From Planctomycetota bacterium (GTDB taxonomy: Bacteria; Planctomycetota; MHYJ01; JACPTZ01): a stretch of DNA of 64,000 nt. Each line of letters starts with the position of its first letter. The first letter of the stretch is position 1. The notes under the pieces are model-generated. The model was not told where the DNA came from and searched no databases. It was given only the letters and a program-made list of their open reading frames with translations. Shown one piece after another: positions 1 to 9,296 of this stretch. The DNA lies in contig JACPTZ010000017.1 in assembly GCA_016192525.1 (NCBI GenBank), positions 1 to 64,000 on the forward strand, written 5' to 3'. The translations under genes were made by a program, and so were the position numbers.

Positions 1-649
1 GGATGGACATTCCGAACTCGCGCTGGAGGTCGCGCAGGAGCTCGAGGATCTGGGCCTGGATGGTGACGTCGAGCGCGGTCGACGGCTCGTCCGCGATGAG
101 CAGTCTCGGTTTGCAGGCGAGGGCCATGGCGATCATCACGCGCTGTCGCATTCCGCCGGAGAGCTGGTGGGGGTACTCGTCGACCCGGATTTCGGGGGCG
201 GGGATGCGGACCGCCGCAAGGAGGTCGATCGCCCGCCGTCGGGCCTCGCTCTTGCCGACCTTTTCGTGGAGGATGATCGCCTCCATGATCTGGTTTCCGA
301 CCGTGAAGACCGGATTCAGAGAGGTCATCGGCTCCTGGAAGATCATCGAGATCCGGGGCCCCCGGATCGTCCGCACCCTGGACTCCGGCCAGGTGAGGAG
401 ATCCTCGCCCTCGAAGAGGATCCGGGAGCCTTCCATGATCATTCCCTGCGGCTTCTGGATGAGCTGGAGGATCGAGAGAGCGGAGACGCTCTTTCCGGAC
501 CCGCTTTCGCCCACGAGGCCGAGAGTCTTGCCGGGGTAAATGGCGTACGAGACGCCGTCGACGGCCCGGGCCACCCCTTCGTCCGAGTGGAAGTAGGTCC
601 GGACGTTGGAGAGTTCGACGATCGGCAACTCGGCCGTCGGAACGGTCAT
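1..649 (-). CDS. Oligopeptide/dipeptide ABC transporter ATP-binding protein (OppD/DppD type), truncated by window edge
   Basis: This is the ATPase subunit of a peptide importer that powers uptake through the two permeases encoded just upstream. The 216 visible residues contain Walker [10 protein letters not shown]-loop [10 protein letters not shown], signature LSGGMRQR and Walker B LLIADEP, in the normal order. The start ATG (649-647) overlaps the TGA stop of the upstream permease as ATGA, which indicates translational coupling. The C-terminus, including the usual Cys-rich or oligo-binding tail, lies outside the window, so full length cannot be judged. The family call is secure; the peptide specificity is inferred only from the operon. 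Confidence 0.95.
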   Translation of the reverse strand, partial: MTVPTAELPIVELSNVRTYFHSDEGVARAVDGVSYAIYPGKTLGLVGESGSGKSVSALSILQLIQKPQGMIMEGSRILFEGEDLLTWPESRVRTIRGPRISMIFQEPMTSLNPVFTVGNQIMEAIILHEKVGKSEARRRAIDLLAAVRIPAPEIRVDEYPHQLSGGMRQRVMIAMALACKPRLLIADEPSTALDVTIQAQILELLRDLQREFGMSI

Positions 650-2649
650 ATCTTCAGCCTCGGATCGATGGCGTCTCTCATCGCTTCGCCGACGAGGTTG
701 TACGCCGCAACGGTCAGGAAGATCAGGAACCCGGGAAAGGTGATCATCCACCAGTAATCCGGGTTGGCGCGTGCCGTGCTCAGCACGCTTCCCCAGGAGG
801 TGTCGGGAATGGGGACGCCGAGACCGAGGAAGGAGAGACCGGACTCGGTGAGAATGGCCCCGGCGACTCCAAACGAGGCCGCCACCATGACCGGCGCCAG
901 GGCGTTCGGCAGGATGTGGCGGAAGATGATTCGCCAGGCGGGGACGCCGAGCGCCCGCGCCGCGATGACGAAATCCTGGTTTCCGAGACGCAGGAACTCG
1001 CCGCGGACGAGCCTCGCCTCCACGGTCCATCCCGTGAGGCCGATCACGATCATGATGTTGTAGATGCTCGGGGGGAGCAGGGCGACCACGGCCAGGACGA
1101 GGAAGAACGTCGGGACGCAGATCACCCACTCGATGACGCGGGAGATCGCCATGTCCGTCGCGCCCCGGTAATACCCCGCCAGCGAGCCCAGCACGATTCC
1201 GATCACCGTGTAGATTCCGACGGCGACGAACCCCACCGTGAGCGAGATGCGTCCCCCCCACAGGAGACGCGTCAGGAGATCGCGTCCATTCTCGTCCGTG
1301 CCCAGCCAGTAGACGTTGCGGGTCCGCGGGACGGGGAGATTCTCCTCTTTGGACTCCCTCCAGCAGGGTCCGCGGAACTTGTCCGCGAGGTGGTCCTCGT
1401 TCATGCCGTAGAAGACGGGCGGGAGGATCACCTTCTCCGCCTGAATGGCCGTCCTTCCATCCGCGTCCGGAACGAGCCCCGCCTTGTAGTTTACGATGTC
1501 GGTGTGCGCGGGACGGAGGGCCCACAGGGCGCCCGCAAGGCACGGAGGCACGAGGAGGAGCGCGGAGCGGATCCGGAAGCGGCTCTGTCGCGGCCTGAGG
1601 TCCAGTTTGAGGAGGAGGCCCGCGGTCGGCACGAGGACGAGGGCCGTCAGCGTGAGGGTGAGGAAGAAAACGTCCCACCCATGGAGGCTCCGAAGCAGAG
1701 GCCATCGCGTGACCGGAAGAAGGGCCTCAGGTTTCACGTCGAGGGCGGCGGCCGTCCTGTCCTTCAGGGCATTCAGACGCCCCTTGAGCGATTCGGCGGC
1801 TTCGGGCTTCTCCGAAAAGAACTCCTCATCGTTTGCCGTGAGGGTTCGGTACTCCCGTACCGCCTCACGCGCGGTCGCGGCGACATCGGCCGGAACCTGC
1901 TCGGCGAGGAAGTCGAGCTTGAGGGCGATCGCCTCCAGCGCGGCGGCCTTTCGCTTCGAGTAGAGTTCCGAGAGGCCGATCCGGAGGCGTTCGATCCGGG
2001 CGTTGATCTCTCTCACGTCCGAGGCGACCATTCCCGAGAGCAGGCTCTTCACCTCCGCGTCGCTTCCCGCGTCGCGCGCGGCCTTCACCTTCTCCCGGAT
2101 CGGGGCGAGCGCCTTGGACGAATCCTCTCCGAGCGCCTTCTCCCGCACCGCGAGGGCATCGTCGTCGTCGGCCGCCACCGCCGCCAGGACCTCCTTCACG
2201 GTCACCAGTCCGGTCTTCCACTTGAACTCGGAGGGGTTGCGCTCCAGGATCGTCCTCTGGCATCCCTCGATTCCCAGCCCGATGACGTGCCAGTCCTCCG
2301 GTTTCAGTTCCGCCTTGAATTCCTTGAGGTTGGCCTCTCCCTTCTCCCACTTCTGCCGCGCGGCCTGCAGGCCCTTCGGAAGGCCCACCAGTTCCGTGTG
2401 CGCTCCGAACTTCCACTCCCGGAACATCTTCGCATAGAGGCCCGGAAACGTCGCCCGGAGATAGAGCGGTTTGTCGTTCGCGAGGAACGGCGTGAAGATG
2501 GCGCTCAGGAAGAGGATCAGCACGATCCAGAGGCACACGACGGCCACCTTGTTCTTCCGGAATTGCCCGCGGACGATGTCGCCGTACGACTTTCCTTCGT
2601 CCAGCGGGACACGGGCGGGGGCGGAGACAGGGGCGGTCGCGGAGGGCAT
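646..2649 (-). CDS. Peptide ABC transporter permease (OppC/DppC type) with large insertion
   Basis: Inner-membrane permease of the binding-protein-dependent transport family. The C-terminal 230 residues carry the hallmark [10 protein letters not shown] segment, several membrane helices and an EAA loop ([20 protein letters not shown]). At 667 residues it is more than twice the usual 290-300 residues. After the first helix (about residues 35-55) there is a charged, largely helical insertion of about 270 residues, and then an extra helix pair near residues 325-375. Downstream coupling to the ATPase is by a 4-nt overlap; the OppB-type permease lies 15 nt upstream. The role of the insertion is unknown. 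Confidence 0.93.
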   Translation of the reverse strand: MPSATAPVSAPARVPLDEGKSYGDIVRGQFRKNKVAVVCLWIVLILFLSAIFTPFLANDKPLYLRATFPGLYAKMFREWKFGAHTELVGLPKGLQAARQKWEKGEANLKEFKAELKPEDWHVIGLGIEGCQRTILERNPSEFKWKTGLVTVKEVLAAVAADDDDALAVREKALGEDSSKALAPIREKVKAARDAGSDAEVKSLLSGMVASDVREINARIERLRIGLSELYSKRKAAALEAIALKLDFLAEQVPADVAATAREAVREYRTLTANDEEFFSEKPEAAESLKGRLNALKDRTAAALDVKPEALLPVTRWPLLRSLHGWDVFFLTLTLTALVLVPTAGLLLKLDLRPRQSRFRIRSALLLVPPCLAGALWALRPAHTDIVNYKAGLVPDADGRTAIQAEKVILPPVFYGMNEDHLADKFRGPCWRESKEENLPVPRTRNVYWLGTDENGRDLLTRLLWGGRISLTVGFVAVGIYTVIGIVLGSLAGYYRGATDMAISRVIEWVICVPTFFLVLAVVALLPPSIYNIMIVIGLTGWTVEARLVRGEFLRLGNQDFVIAARALGVPAWRIIFRHILPNALAPVMVAASFGVAGAILTESGLSFLGLGVPIPDTSWGSVLSTARANPDYWWMITFPGFLIFLTVAAYNLVGEAMRDAIDPRLKI

Positions 2650-2664
2650 GGGCGGGTCCGGCGG

Positions 2665-3870
2665 CTACGAGGCCGCCTTGTCATAGGAGATCGTTGGATT
2701 CACCAGGACATAGAGGAGGTCCGAAATCAGCAGCCCCACGAGCGTGAGGACCGCCGCCACGAACACCTCCGCCGTCACGATCGGATAATCGCGATTGATG
2801 ATCGCTTCGTAGATGAGAAGTCCCATGCCGCGGATTCCGAAGATGGCCTCGATGATGACGCTGCCGCCCAGCAGGGCCGGGAGCAGGGTCCCCAGGAGGG
2901 TGATGATCGGGATGAGCGAGTTCCGGAGGGCGTGCTTGAGGATGACGCGCGACTCCGGAAGCCCCTTCGCCCTCGCCGTGCGGATGTAGTCCTGTCTCAC
3001 GCACTCCATCATCCCCGCCCGCATCTGCCGGGAGAGGAAGGCGAATCCGCCGTAGACGAGGCAGAACACCGGCAGCGTGTAGTGCCACCCCCGGTGCAGG
3101 ATCATCACGATCGTGGAGAGGGCATCGATTTCATGGCTTTCGGAGGCGCCGATCGGGAATCTCAACTGAACCGGCCGGTCCGGCATCGCCTGCTGTCCGG
3201 CCCAGCAGAGCAGGACCAGAAGCGACACGAAGATCGCCGGGAGCAGGACGCCCACGACGAGGAAGGACCCCGTCTTCCATCCCCGGGTCGGCGCGGCATC
3301 CATCGCGTAGATGGCGATCAGCAGGTAGGGCAGGAAGAGGAAGCCCAGCCACATCAGACTGGGGGCCGGTTCGCGGCACACGCCGAGGAGGAGCATCGTC
3401 GCCGTCCAGAACGACGGCATCGAGTACAGCACGAACAGCGTCACGGTGAGGGTGTGGTCCGCCACGGTGTAGGGTCGCCACGCGGAGTAGATCCCGATCG
3501 GAATCGCCATCAGGTAGATGAGGATGAAGACGACCACGTTGATGCAGATCGTCACCAGGACGCGCTCCAGGATGACGTCCAGGACCGGTCGCTTGAAGAA
3601 GTAGGAATCGTCGAGGTCGCCCCGGCAGAGCTTCCCGAGCCAGTGTACGTACTGGACGGGGACCGGGCGGTCGAGGAGGTGGTCCCGCCGCCACTTCTCG
3701 AGGGCCTCGCGGGTCGGGGTCTTTCCGCCCATCTGCCCGCTGACCCCGCTGCCGACGATCACGGCTGCGGGATCGCCCGGAGCCAGGCGCATGACGCCGA
3801 ACGCGATGAAGGTGATCCCGAGCAGATTGATCGGGATCAGAAGGAGTCGCTTCAGGATGTAGCTGCGCAT
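2665..3870 (-). CDS. Peptide ABC transporter permease (OppB/DppB type)
   Basis: Partner permease of the importer. The N-terminus (MRSYILKRLLLIPINLLGIT) and the helix GVMRLAPGDPA are typical of OppB/DppB. The EAA loop is TARAKGLPESRVILKHALRN and the C-terminus reaches the conserved YVLVNPTISYD. At 401 residues it is longer than the usual 310-340; the extra residues (about 190-270) add one or two hydrophobic stretches before the EAA loop. It begins immediately after the stop codon of the binding-protein gene, so the two are one transcription unit. Confidence 0.94.
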   Translation of the reverse strand: MRSYILKRLLLIPINLLGITFIAFGVMRLAPGDPAAVIVGSGVSGQMGGKTPTREALEKWRRDHLLDRPVPVQYVHWLGKLCRGDLDDSYFFKRPVLDVILERVLVTICINVVVFILIYLMAIPIGIYSAWRPYTVADHTLTVTLFVLYSMPSFWTATMLLLGVCREPAPSLMWLGFLFLPYLLIAIYAMDAAPTRGWKTGSFLVVGVLLPAIFVSLLVLLCWAGQQAMPDRPVQLRFPIGASESHEIDALSTIVMILHRGWHYTLPVFCLVYGGFAFLSRQMRAGMMECVRQDYIRTARAKGLPESRVILKHALRNSLIPIITLLGTLLPALLGGSVIIEAIFGIRGMGLLIYEAIINRDYPIVTAEVFVAAVLTLVGLLISDLLYVLVNPTISYDKAAS

Positions 3871-5745
3871 CTACTGCTGAAGTTCCTTCGGAATGAACCA
3901 CTCGGTGAGATCGTATCCGGGGCGGAGCCGGTAGAGCTTTACGCCGCGGTAGTTCTTCCGGTAGGCGCAGTAGTCGGGGCGGCAGTAGAGGAAGAAGTAG
4001 GGCTGCTCGTCGTAGATCAGTTTCTGGAGATCGTAGGCCAGCTGATGACGCCGGGCGTCGTCCAACTCGGGACGCGACGCCATGATGAGCTCGTCTCCGC
4101 GGGCGTTCACGAATCCCACGTGATTGGAACCCTGCTCCCCGGTCTGGGACGAGTGCCACGACTGGTAGGAGTCCGACTCGATGCTCATCGTCCAGCCCAG
4201 CATGCAGGCGTCGAAATTCAGCTTCTCGATGTTGGAGATGTAGGTCGGCCACTCGAGCTGCCGGACCGTCATCTCGATCCCCATCCGCTTCATGTTCTCG
4301 ACCATCACCGCCGACATCTGGTTCGAGGGATGATCGGCGGCCGCGGAGTACTTGAGGAGTTCGAACTTGAAGGGGACGCCGTCCTTGTCCCGGAGGCCGT
4401 CCCCGTCGTGGTCGAACCAGCCGGCCTCCATCAGCATTTCGTCCGCCTTCTTGGGGTCGTACGCGGGGGACGTGATGCTCCGGTCGTACGCCTCTCCATA
4501 GTAATACTGCGGGCCGGTGACGATGACTCCGTCGCCGTGATAGACCTTCTTCAGGAAGTCCTCGCGGTCGAGCAGACAGTAGTTCATCGCCTGTCGCACC
4601 GCTTTGTCATCGAACGGACTCTTCCGCATGTTCCATCCGATGTACCCGTAGTTCGGGTAGTAGATCTTCCCCTTGGCGAACTTCTTCAGGAACTCCTCGT
4701 CGTTGGTCTGCTCGTAGAACTGGGGAGTGGTCATGCGGGGGATGAAGTCGATCTCACCGTTTTTGAGGGCCTGCAGCGAGGCGACGTCATCGGTGATGAA
4801 CCGGAAGACCACCTTCTCGATCCGGGCGGCCTTCTCGGGCCAGAAGAAGTTCGGGTTGCGCACCAGAGTGACCTTGGATCCCTTGTCCCATGAGTCCACC
4901 ATGTAGGGCCCGAAGCCGATCGGCCTCATGTGCGTCGGATGCTCCCGGAACGCCTTCATGAACTCCTCGGTCGGATCGCCCGTGAGTTTGCCCTCCGGGT
5001 CGAAGACGTGGCGGGGAAGGAGGTAGAAGCCGCTCCCGGCCATCTCGATGGCGAGGAAGTACTGCTTCTCATTCGTGATGCGGACCGTGTAGTCGTCCAG
5101 CACCTCGCACGACCGCAGGTCGGCGTAGTAGTTCGTGATGTGAGGCTGTTCGAGGAAGGGGGACTTGATGACCTTGAAGGCGAATTCCACGTCGCGCGCC
5201 GTGAGCGGCTTCCCGTCGTGCCACTTGACGTTCTTGCGGAGGAAGAAGGTCATGATGGTCCCGCGCAGGACCTCCTGGGCGTCCTCCTTCTTCACGGCGA
5301 CCGCCTCGCCGTCGTACGGTTTGACCGAGAAGCCCTCCGCCGTCTCCGTCACCTTCCCGCGCACCTCCGTCTTGTCCTTCCGGACGAGACGGTCCTCCAT
5401 CTCCCACTTCTCCGCCACCCACGGCTCCATCAGGAACGACTCGGCGTTTCGGGTGATCATCGTGCCCGAGACATACGACATGATGTACTGCGTGACGGAC
5501 GAGTTATCGAGGATCTCGTTGAGGATCTTCGGCTCGGACTCGTAGCGGATCGTGAGCGATCCGCCGCCGACGGGAGACTCCTTCCCGGTGGACTGGTCGT
5601 TGTATTCGTCGATCTTGACCGCGCCGGGGAGCTTCGAGGAGTCCGTGGCTTTGTCGGCGGCGGTGAGGGACGCGGACATTGTCGTGAGCGCGAGAATCAG
5701 ACTCGCGAACGCGGCGGCGCGAAGGGTGGCGCGGGTGGGGGACAT
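3871..5745 (-). CDS. ABC transporter substrate-binding protein, family 5 (peptide/nickel type)
   Basis: Exported solute-binding protein of the peptide importer. I chose the ATG at 5745 because it is preceded by GGAAGGAG at good spacing and opens a signal peptide (Arg-rich start, hydrophobic core, ASLTAADK cleavage region); the reading frame stays open further upstream but looks non-coding. The 624-residue product has the SBP_bac_5 pattern: KWHDGKPLTARDVEFAFKVI, GFGPYMVDSWDKGSKVTLVR and later the EAGWFDHDGDGL stretch. About 60 charged residues are inserted between the early lobe and the KWHDG motif. It is first in the operon before the permeases. The substrate is inferred, not seen. Confidence 0.93.
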   Translation of the reverse strand: MSPTRATLRAAAFASLILALTTMSASLTAADKATDSSKLPGAVKIDEYNDQSTGKESPVGGGSLTIRYESEPKILNEILDNSSVTQYIMSYVSGTMITRNAESFLMEPWVAEKWEMEDRLVRKDKTEVRGKVTETAEGFSVKPYDGEAVAVKKEDAQEVLRGTIMTFFLRKNVKWHDGKPLTARDVEFAFKVIKSPFLEQPHITNYYADLRSCEVLDDYTVRITNEKQYFLAIEMAGSGFYLLPRHVFDPEGKLTGDPTEEFMKAFREHPTHMRPIGFGPYMVDSWDKGSKVTLVRNPNFFWPEKAARIEKVVFRFITDDVASLQALKNGEIDFIPRMTTPQFYEQTNDEEFLKKFAKGKIYYPNYGYIGWNMRKSPFDDKAVRQAMNYCLLDREDFLKKVYHGDGVIVTGPQYYYGEAYDRSITSPAYDPKKADEMLMEAGWFDHDGDGLRDKDGVPFKFELLKYSAAADHPSNQMSAVMVENMKRMGIEMTVRQLEWPTYISNIEKLNFDACMLGWTMSIESDSYQSWHSSQTGEQGSNHVGFVNARGDELIMASRPELDDARRHQLAYDLQKLIYDEQPYFFLYCRPDYCAYRKNYRGVKLYRLRPGYDLTEWFIPKELQQ

Positions 5746-5867
5746 GAGGGTCTCCTTCCAGGCGAAGAGGGCGGGACCGGGGTCAGGCGACGAAAACTGA
5801 TACGGCCAAGACGGGGAATCGTAGTGCCGGAGGAGCCGAAGGGCAAGGAAAAACGCCCGGCGGGCCG

Positions 5868-6218
5868 CTAGTGGAGCCCCGGCAGCGTCTGAAACTGCCG
5901 CCAGCACCAGAGCATCACCCAGGCGAACGCGGCGAGCCAGACAAGCGTGTAGAGCGAGACAACGACCGTCCAGAACCACTTCCATCCGCGCGAGAGGTTC
6001 GGCGTCTTCCAGAGCCAGGGGAGGCCGCAGGCGGCCGTCGCGCCGAAGAGGACGAGGAAGAGGAGCCAGGTGTGGTGATACCAGGGGATGGCGGATGGGG
6101 GCGAGGGCGGGGTCGCGGGAGCGACGGATTCCGCCGGGGGCCTCGGAGGGGCGGGAGCGAAGCGGGCGATGGGAAGATCGTCCGGCCCGGACAGCGGGGG
6201 GGGAGCGTCCGGGGTCAA
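5868..6218 (-). CDS. Small Pro-rich membrane protein, unknown function
   Basis: A 116-residue protein with a proline-rich N-terminal 45 residues and two predicted membrane helices (HTWLLFLVLFGATAACGL and WFWTVVVSLYTLVWLAAFAW). There is no ATG in a sensible place. The proposed start is TTG at 6218-6216, which overlaps the TGA stop of the upstream LOG gene (TTGA) and sits just after GGAGGAGG in that gene's last codons. This arrangement strongly implies translational coupling. I do not recognise a family. Confidence 0.7.
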   Translation of the reverse strand: MTPDAPPPLSGPDDLPIARFAPAPPRPPAESVAPATPPSPPSAIPWYHHTWLLFLVLFGATAACGLPWLWKTPNLSRGWKWFWTVVVSLYTLVWLAAFAWVMLWCWRQFQTLPGLH

Positions 6219-6730
6219 CAGTACCTCCTCCGTGCCTGGGCCGCGGCGAAGGCCTTCTCCACCGCCTCCGCCGGGGTGCGGGCCTTGACCATCGTGCCAT
6301 ACTGCATCCGGCGCTTGTCGATCTCCCACGTCCCGAGTCCGACCACGGTCAGCCCGGCCTGGAAGGCGTAAGCGATCTCGGAGAGGGTCCCCACCCCGCC
6401 CGCAATGGCGATCACCGCCTCGCCGCCGTAGACCACGCAGACGTTTCGGGCGTATCCCAGCCCGGTCGGGAGCGGGATGGTCACGTACGGGTTCGCCGGC
6501 ATCGGCTCGGGACCGGGCAGAATCCCGATCGTGATCCCGCCCGCCTCCTGAGCCCCCTTGCAGGCCGAGGCCATCACCCCCGTGAGTCCGCCGCAGATGA
6601 GGACCCCGCCTCGACGCGCAATCTCGCGTCCCACCGCCTCCGCCCGTGTCGCCTCCGGACCCGTGCACTTCGAGGCGCCGATCACGGAGATGCGGTAGGG
6701 GCGGGAGACGGTCGACGGGGCGGCGGGCAT
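6215..6730 (-). CDS. LOG-family (TIGR00725-like) nucleotide-binding protein
   Basis: A 171-residue Rossmann-like protein of the LOG/'lysine decarboxylase-like' group, close to the TIGR00725 subgroup. Visible signatures are the N-terminal ISVIGAS, the GGVLICGGLTGVM stretch and GGVGTLSEIAYAFQ, which corresponds to the PGGxGTxxE motif of LOG phosphoribohydrolases. True LOG enzymes release cytokinin-type bases from nucleotides, but this subgroup is biochemically unproven. The start ATG and its GAGGAG ribosome-binding site lie inside a dispersed repeat that also sits at the start of an unrelated gene near 44.8 kb. Confidence 0.85.
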   Translation of the reverse strand: MPAAPSTVSRPYRISVIGASKCTGPEATRAEAVGREIARRGGVLICGGLTGVMASACKGAQEAGGITIGILPGPEPMPANPYVTIPLPTGLGYARNVCVVYGGEAVIAIAGGVGTLSEIAYAFQAGLTVVGLGTWEIDKRRMQYGTMVKARTPAEAVEKAFAAAQARRRYC

Positions 6731-6840
6731 GGGCACTCCTCGGGAAGGGACCGCGAAGGGCGCGAAGGGGGAGAAGGGGGAGAACCACGATTTGCGCCAA
6801 TGACGCGAATTAGACGGATTTCAGAGGGGAAAGAAAAGAA
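6718..6840. repeat. Dispersed repeat, copy A (carries RBS and start codon)
   Basis: The first 58 or so bases are identical to 44802-44860, and similarity continues through GCGAATTAGACGGATTTCAG and an A-rich tail. On the minus strand the shared block contains GAGGAG, a short spacer and the ATG of the LOG gene, plus codons for MPAAP. The outer half contains degenerate CGCGAATTA-type 9-mers seen in other gaps of this window. Confidence 0.85.
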
Positions 6841-6876
6841 GAATTGGGGGAGATGAATTCCGGCGCGAGGCCCGCC

Positions 6877-6905
6877 TTGACTTCCGACTCCCGGGGGGCT
6901 ATGAT
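6877..6905 (+). promoter_or_regulatory. Sigma-70-type promoter for the DUF4175-like gene
   Basis: TTGACT (6877-6882), a 17-nt spacer and TATGAT (6900-6905) match five of six consensus bases at each hexamer. The predicted transcript has a leader of about 115 nt before the ATG at 7029. Confidence 0.7.
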
Positions 6906-7028
6906 TTCAGGAGAGATTTGAACCTTTTCCCCCCTGCGCCGTCTAAGGGAATAAGCGGAAGGAGTGGGGGGTATCCGGGATCAGGGAAGGCCGGATCGCC
7001 CCCTTGTTGCGACCAGAAAGGCGCCGCC

Positions 7029-8711
7029 ATGGAAGGTATCCTCGCCGGAATCCGGACCCGGGTCCGGGAGGTGCAGCGGAGGATGCTCCTCTTCGCCGCC
7101 GCCTCGTGGGCCCTGCGCGGGCTCTTCTACGCCCTGCTCGGGCTCACCATCCTGGCCCTCGTCGACCGGCTCGTCTACCTCGACTACGACCTCCGCGTCC
7201 TCATCCCGTTCGTCATCGCCGTCCCGCTCCTCGTGGGACCCATCCTCGCCTGGGGCCGCCGCGCCTCGCTCCTCCGCGCCGCCATCGCCGCAGATGAACA
7301 GCTGAACGTCCAGGAGCGCCTCTCCAGCGCCCTCGCCCTCGACACCGCCCGGACCCCGATGGAACAGGCGCTCGTCCACGACGCCCAGCGCTGGGCCGAA
7401 CGGCTCCCCCTCACCGCCGCCGCCCGCTTCCGCGCCCCGTGGGAGGCGAAGTGGGCCCCGCTTCCCCTCCTGGCCTGCCTCGCGGTCTTCCTCTTCTGTC
7501 CGCAGTGGGACCTGTTCGGCCGCGCCGCGGAAAAGGAGGAACTCCGGCAGGAGATCGCCCAGGTCCAGAAGAAGGCCGAGCGGCTGAAGAAGATGTCGGA
7601 GGAGTTCGCCAAGGCGGCGAAGGCGGAGGAACTCAAGACCCCGCAGAAGCTCGCCCAGGAGATGGAGCGCCTCTCGGAGGAGTTCGAGAAGGGTCTCCCG
7701 CAGAAGGACGCGCTCGCCAAACTGACCTCGCTCACCGACGAGATCAAGCAGCGCCGGACCGAGCTCGGGCCGAAGATCGACATGGCCAAGGACCTCCAGG
7801 ACATGTTCGGCCCGGACAAGCAGGGTCTGGAGGGGATGGAGAAGAAACTCTCTCAGGGGGCCTTCGGCGAGGCCGCGAAGATGCTGGAGCAGATCCAGAA
7901 GGACCTCAAGGACGGCAACCTGTCCGAGACCCAGAAGGAGAACCTCCGGCGGATGCTGGAAAAGCTCGGGCAGCGGATGAAGGACAACCCGAACCTCTCG
8001 AAGCTGGCCGAGAAACTCCAGAAGGCGATGAACGAACTCGGCGAGAAGGACTACGAGAAGCTGGCGAAGGCGCTGAAATCGCTGCAGAACGACATGCAGC
8101 AGCTCGAAGCCGACCTGAACGAATACGACATGCTGGACATGCAGGAGATCAGCCTCGAGGATCTGAAGTTCGAGCTGACCCATCCCGGCGAACATGTCTG
8201 CAAGAAGTGCGGCCGCAATCTGGAGCCGTTCCGGAAGGGCCAGGACGGTCTGACGTCGCCCGAGGGCGGAGACGCCGATCAGGAGAGCGATGATTGGGAG
8301 GCCCTGACCGAGGAGCGCCCCGAGGAGGAAGAAGACCTGACGGCCGAGGAGGAGGAGCGGGGGGAAGGGGAACAGGGCGAAGACGGAGGCGAGGAGGCTC
8401 AGGTGGGCGAACAAGGTGATCAGGGTGATCAGGGAGAAAACGGTCAACCGGGTGAACAAGCCGGCGGTGAACAGGGGCAGGACGGACAACAGGGCGATCA
8501 GGCCGGCGGGCCGCGGGGGGGGAAGAAGCCCGGCGACCAGGCCGGCGGCAAGAAGCAGGGAGGGCAGCAGGCCGGCCAGAAGGCCGGTTCAAAGGGAGGG
8601 AAGAAGACGGCCGGAACGCAGGGGGCGGGGAAGGGGCAGGGGGCGGAACAAGGAAAGGGGCAAGGGAAGGGGAGCGGAGGCGGGGAGGGGGCGGATGACG
8701 GAGACACCTGA
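7029..8711 (+). CDS. DUF4175-like membrane coiled-coil protein
   Basis: A 560-residue protein with two N-terminal membrane helices (about residues 20-75) and a third near residue 145. A long Lys/Glu-rich coiled coil follows (about 170-380), then a CxxC pair (CKKCGRNL, near residue 395) and a very low-complexity Glu/Gly/Gln/Lys tail. The helix pair plus coiled coil resembles DUF4175-type proteins found beside MoxR/BatA-like genes; that family assignment is from memory. The ATG at 7029 is favoured over the longer open frame because the membrane segment starts directly after it. The tail ends at TGA 8709-8711, and a conserved-looking C-terminal block lies just downstream in the same frame (see 8793). 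Confidence 0.75.
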   Translation: MEGILAGIRTRVREVQRRMLLFAAASWALRGLFYALLGLTILALVDRLVYLDYDLRVLIPFVIAVPLLVGPILAWGRRASLLRAAIAADEQLNVQERLSSALALDTARTPMEQALVHDAQRWAERLPLTAAARFRAPWEAKWAPLPLLACLAVFLFCPQWDLFGRAAEKEELRQEIAQVQKKAERLKKMSEEFAKAAKAEELKTPQKLAQEMERLSEEFEKGLPQKDALAKLTSLTDEIKQRRTELGPKIDMAKDLQDMFGPDKQGLEGMEKKLSQGAFGEAAKMLEQIQKDLKDGNLSETQKENLRRMLEKLGQRMKDNPNLSKLAEKLQKAMNELGEKDYEKLAKALKSLQNDMQQLEADLNEYDMLDMQEISLEDLKFELTHPGEHVCKKCGRNLEPFRKGQDGLTSPEGGDADQESDDWEALTEERPEEEEDLTAEEEERGEGEQGEDGGEEAQVGEQGDQGDQGENGQPGEQAGGEQGQDGQQGDQAGGPRGGKKPGDQAGGKKQGGQQAGQKAGSKGGKKTAGTQGAGKGQGAEQGKGQGKGSGGGEGADDGDT

Positions 8712-8792
8712 GGGGAATACGGCGTCGCGTGCCGACGCGCAGGCGGTGGCTGAAGCGGCGGCGCAGGCTGCACGGGGTGCAGCATCCATCCG

Positions 8793-9140
8793 GTGGGGCT
8801 GGGCGGCGGGCCGGGACCCAGCATGGGTCAGGCGGCCGGCGGCAAGGTCCCGGAGACGCCGGACGACATCGCGTTCGACAAGTCGAAGGTCAAGGGGCAG
8901 ATCGGCAAGGGCGAAATTCTCGGCGGCAAGTTCGTCAAGGGGCTGCCGAAGAAGGGCGAGGTGATGACGGAGTACGTCGACGTGGTCCAGTCGGCGAAGC
9001 AGGAGGCGACCGACGCCTTCTCGAAGGATGACATTCCCGCCGGGTATCGCCGGTACGTGATCGACTATTTCGATTCGATCAACCCGCAGAACGCCCCGGC
9101 GGCGCCGGAGCCGGGCGGCACGACTCAACCGCCGAAGTAG
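8793..9140 (+). CDS. Small protein, probably the detached C-terminus of the preceding DUF4175-like protein
   Basis: A 115-residue frame (GTG at 8793; ATG at 8823 also possible). It has an ordered core, DIAFDKSKVKGQIGKGEI, then LGGKFVKGLPKKGEV and IPAGYRRYVIDYFDSI. Such a block usually closes the large coiled-coil protein encoded upstream (from memory). It is in the same frame as that gene but is separated by two in-frame stops; the intervening coding-like Ala-rich stretch (MTETPEGN...) is in another frame. Either the gene is frameshifted twice across G-rich runs, or this is a coupled separate cistron. Confidence 0.5.
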   Translation: MGLGGGPGPSMGQAAGGKVPETPDDIAFDKSKVKGQIGKGEILGGKFVKGLPKKGEVMTEYVDVVQSAKQEATDAFSKDDIPAGYRRYVIDYFDSINPQNAPAAPEPGGTTQPPK

Positions 9141-9156
9141 GGGGCGGGTACGAGAT

Positions 9157-9262
9157 TGCCGAATTGTCATCCTGAGCGTCCGCCGCAGGCGGACGCGAAG
9201 GATCGCCAGTTCATGCGCCAAGATCGCTCCGGTACGGGTGATCCTTCGCCCTGCCTGCCGGA
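9157..9262. repeat. CATCCTGAGC-family dispersed repeat, copy 1
   Basis: It contains CATCCTGAGC, an 8-bp perfect hairpin (CGTCCGCC/GGCGGACG, 9177-9195) and facing GAAGGATC and GATCCTTC arms. Related copies lie at 36504-36702 and 57715-57771. It fills the gap between two convergent genes. Confidence 0.75.
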
Positions 9263-9296
9263 AGTCTGCAAGGGTATGGACCCATCCCGGGTATGA

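Noticed and set aside
916-4893. Very long plus-strand ORF opposite the ABC transporter genes
   Set aside because: It is the GC-rich antisense shadow of three well-identified genes and has Arg/Glu/Asp-rich pseudo-protein composition.
6981-8489. Leu-rich minus-strand ORF opposite the DUF4175-like gene
   Set aside because: Antisense of a Glu/Lys-rich coiled coil automatically yields Leu/Phe-rich translation; no start signal or motif.
8709-8711. TGA in the DUF4175-like gene as selenocysteine
   Set aside because: It lies in low-complexity acidic sequence, is followed by a second in-frame TGA within 14 codons and has no redox motif.
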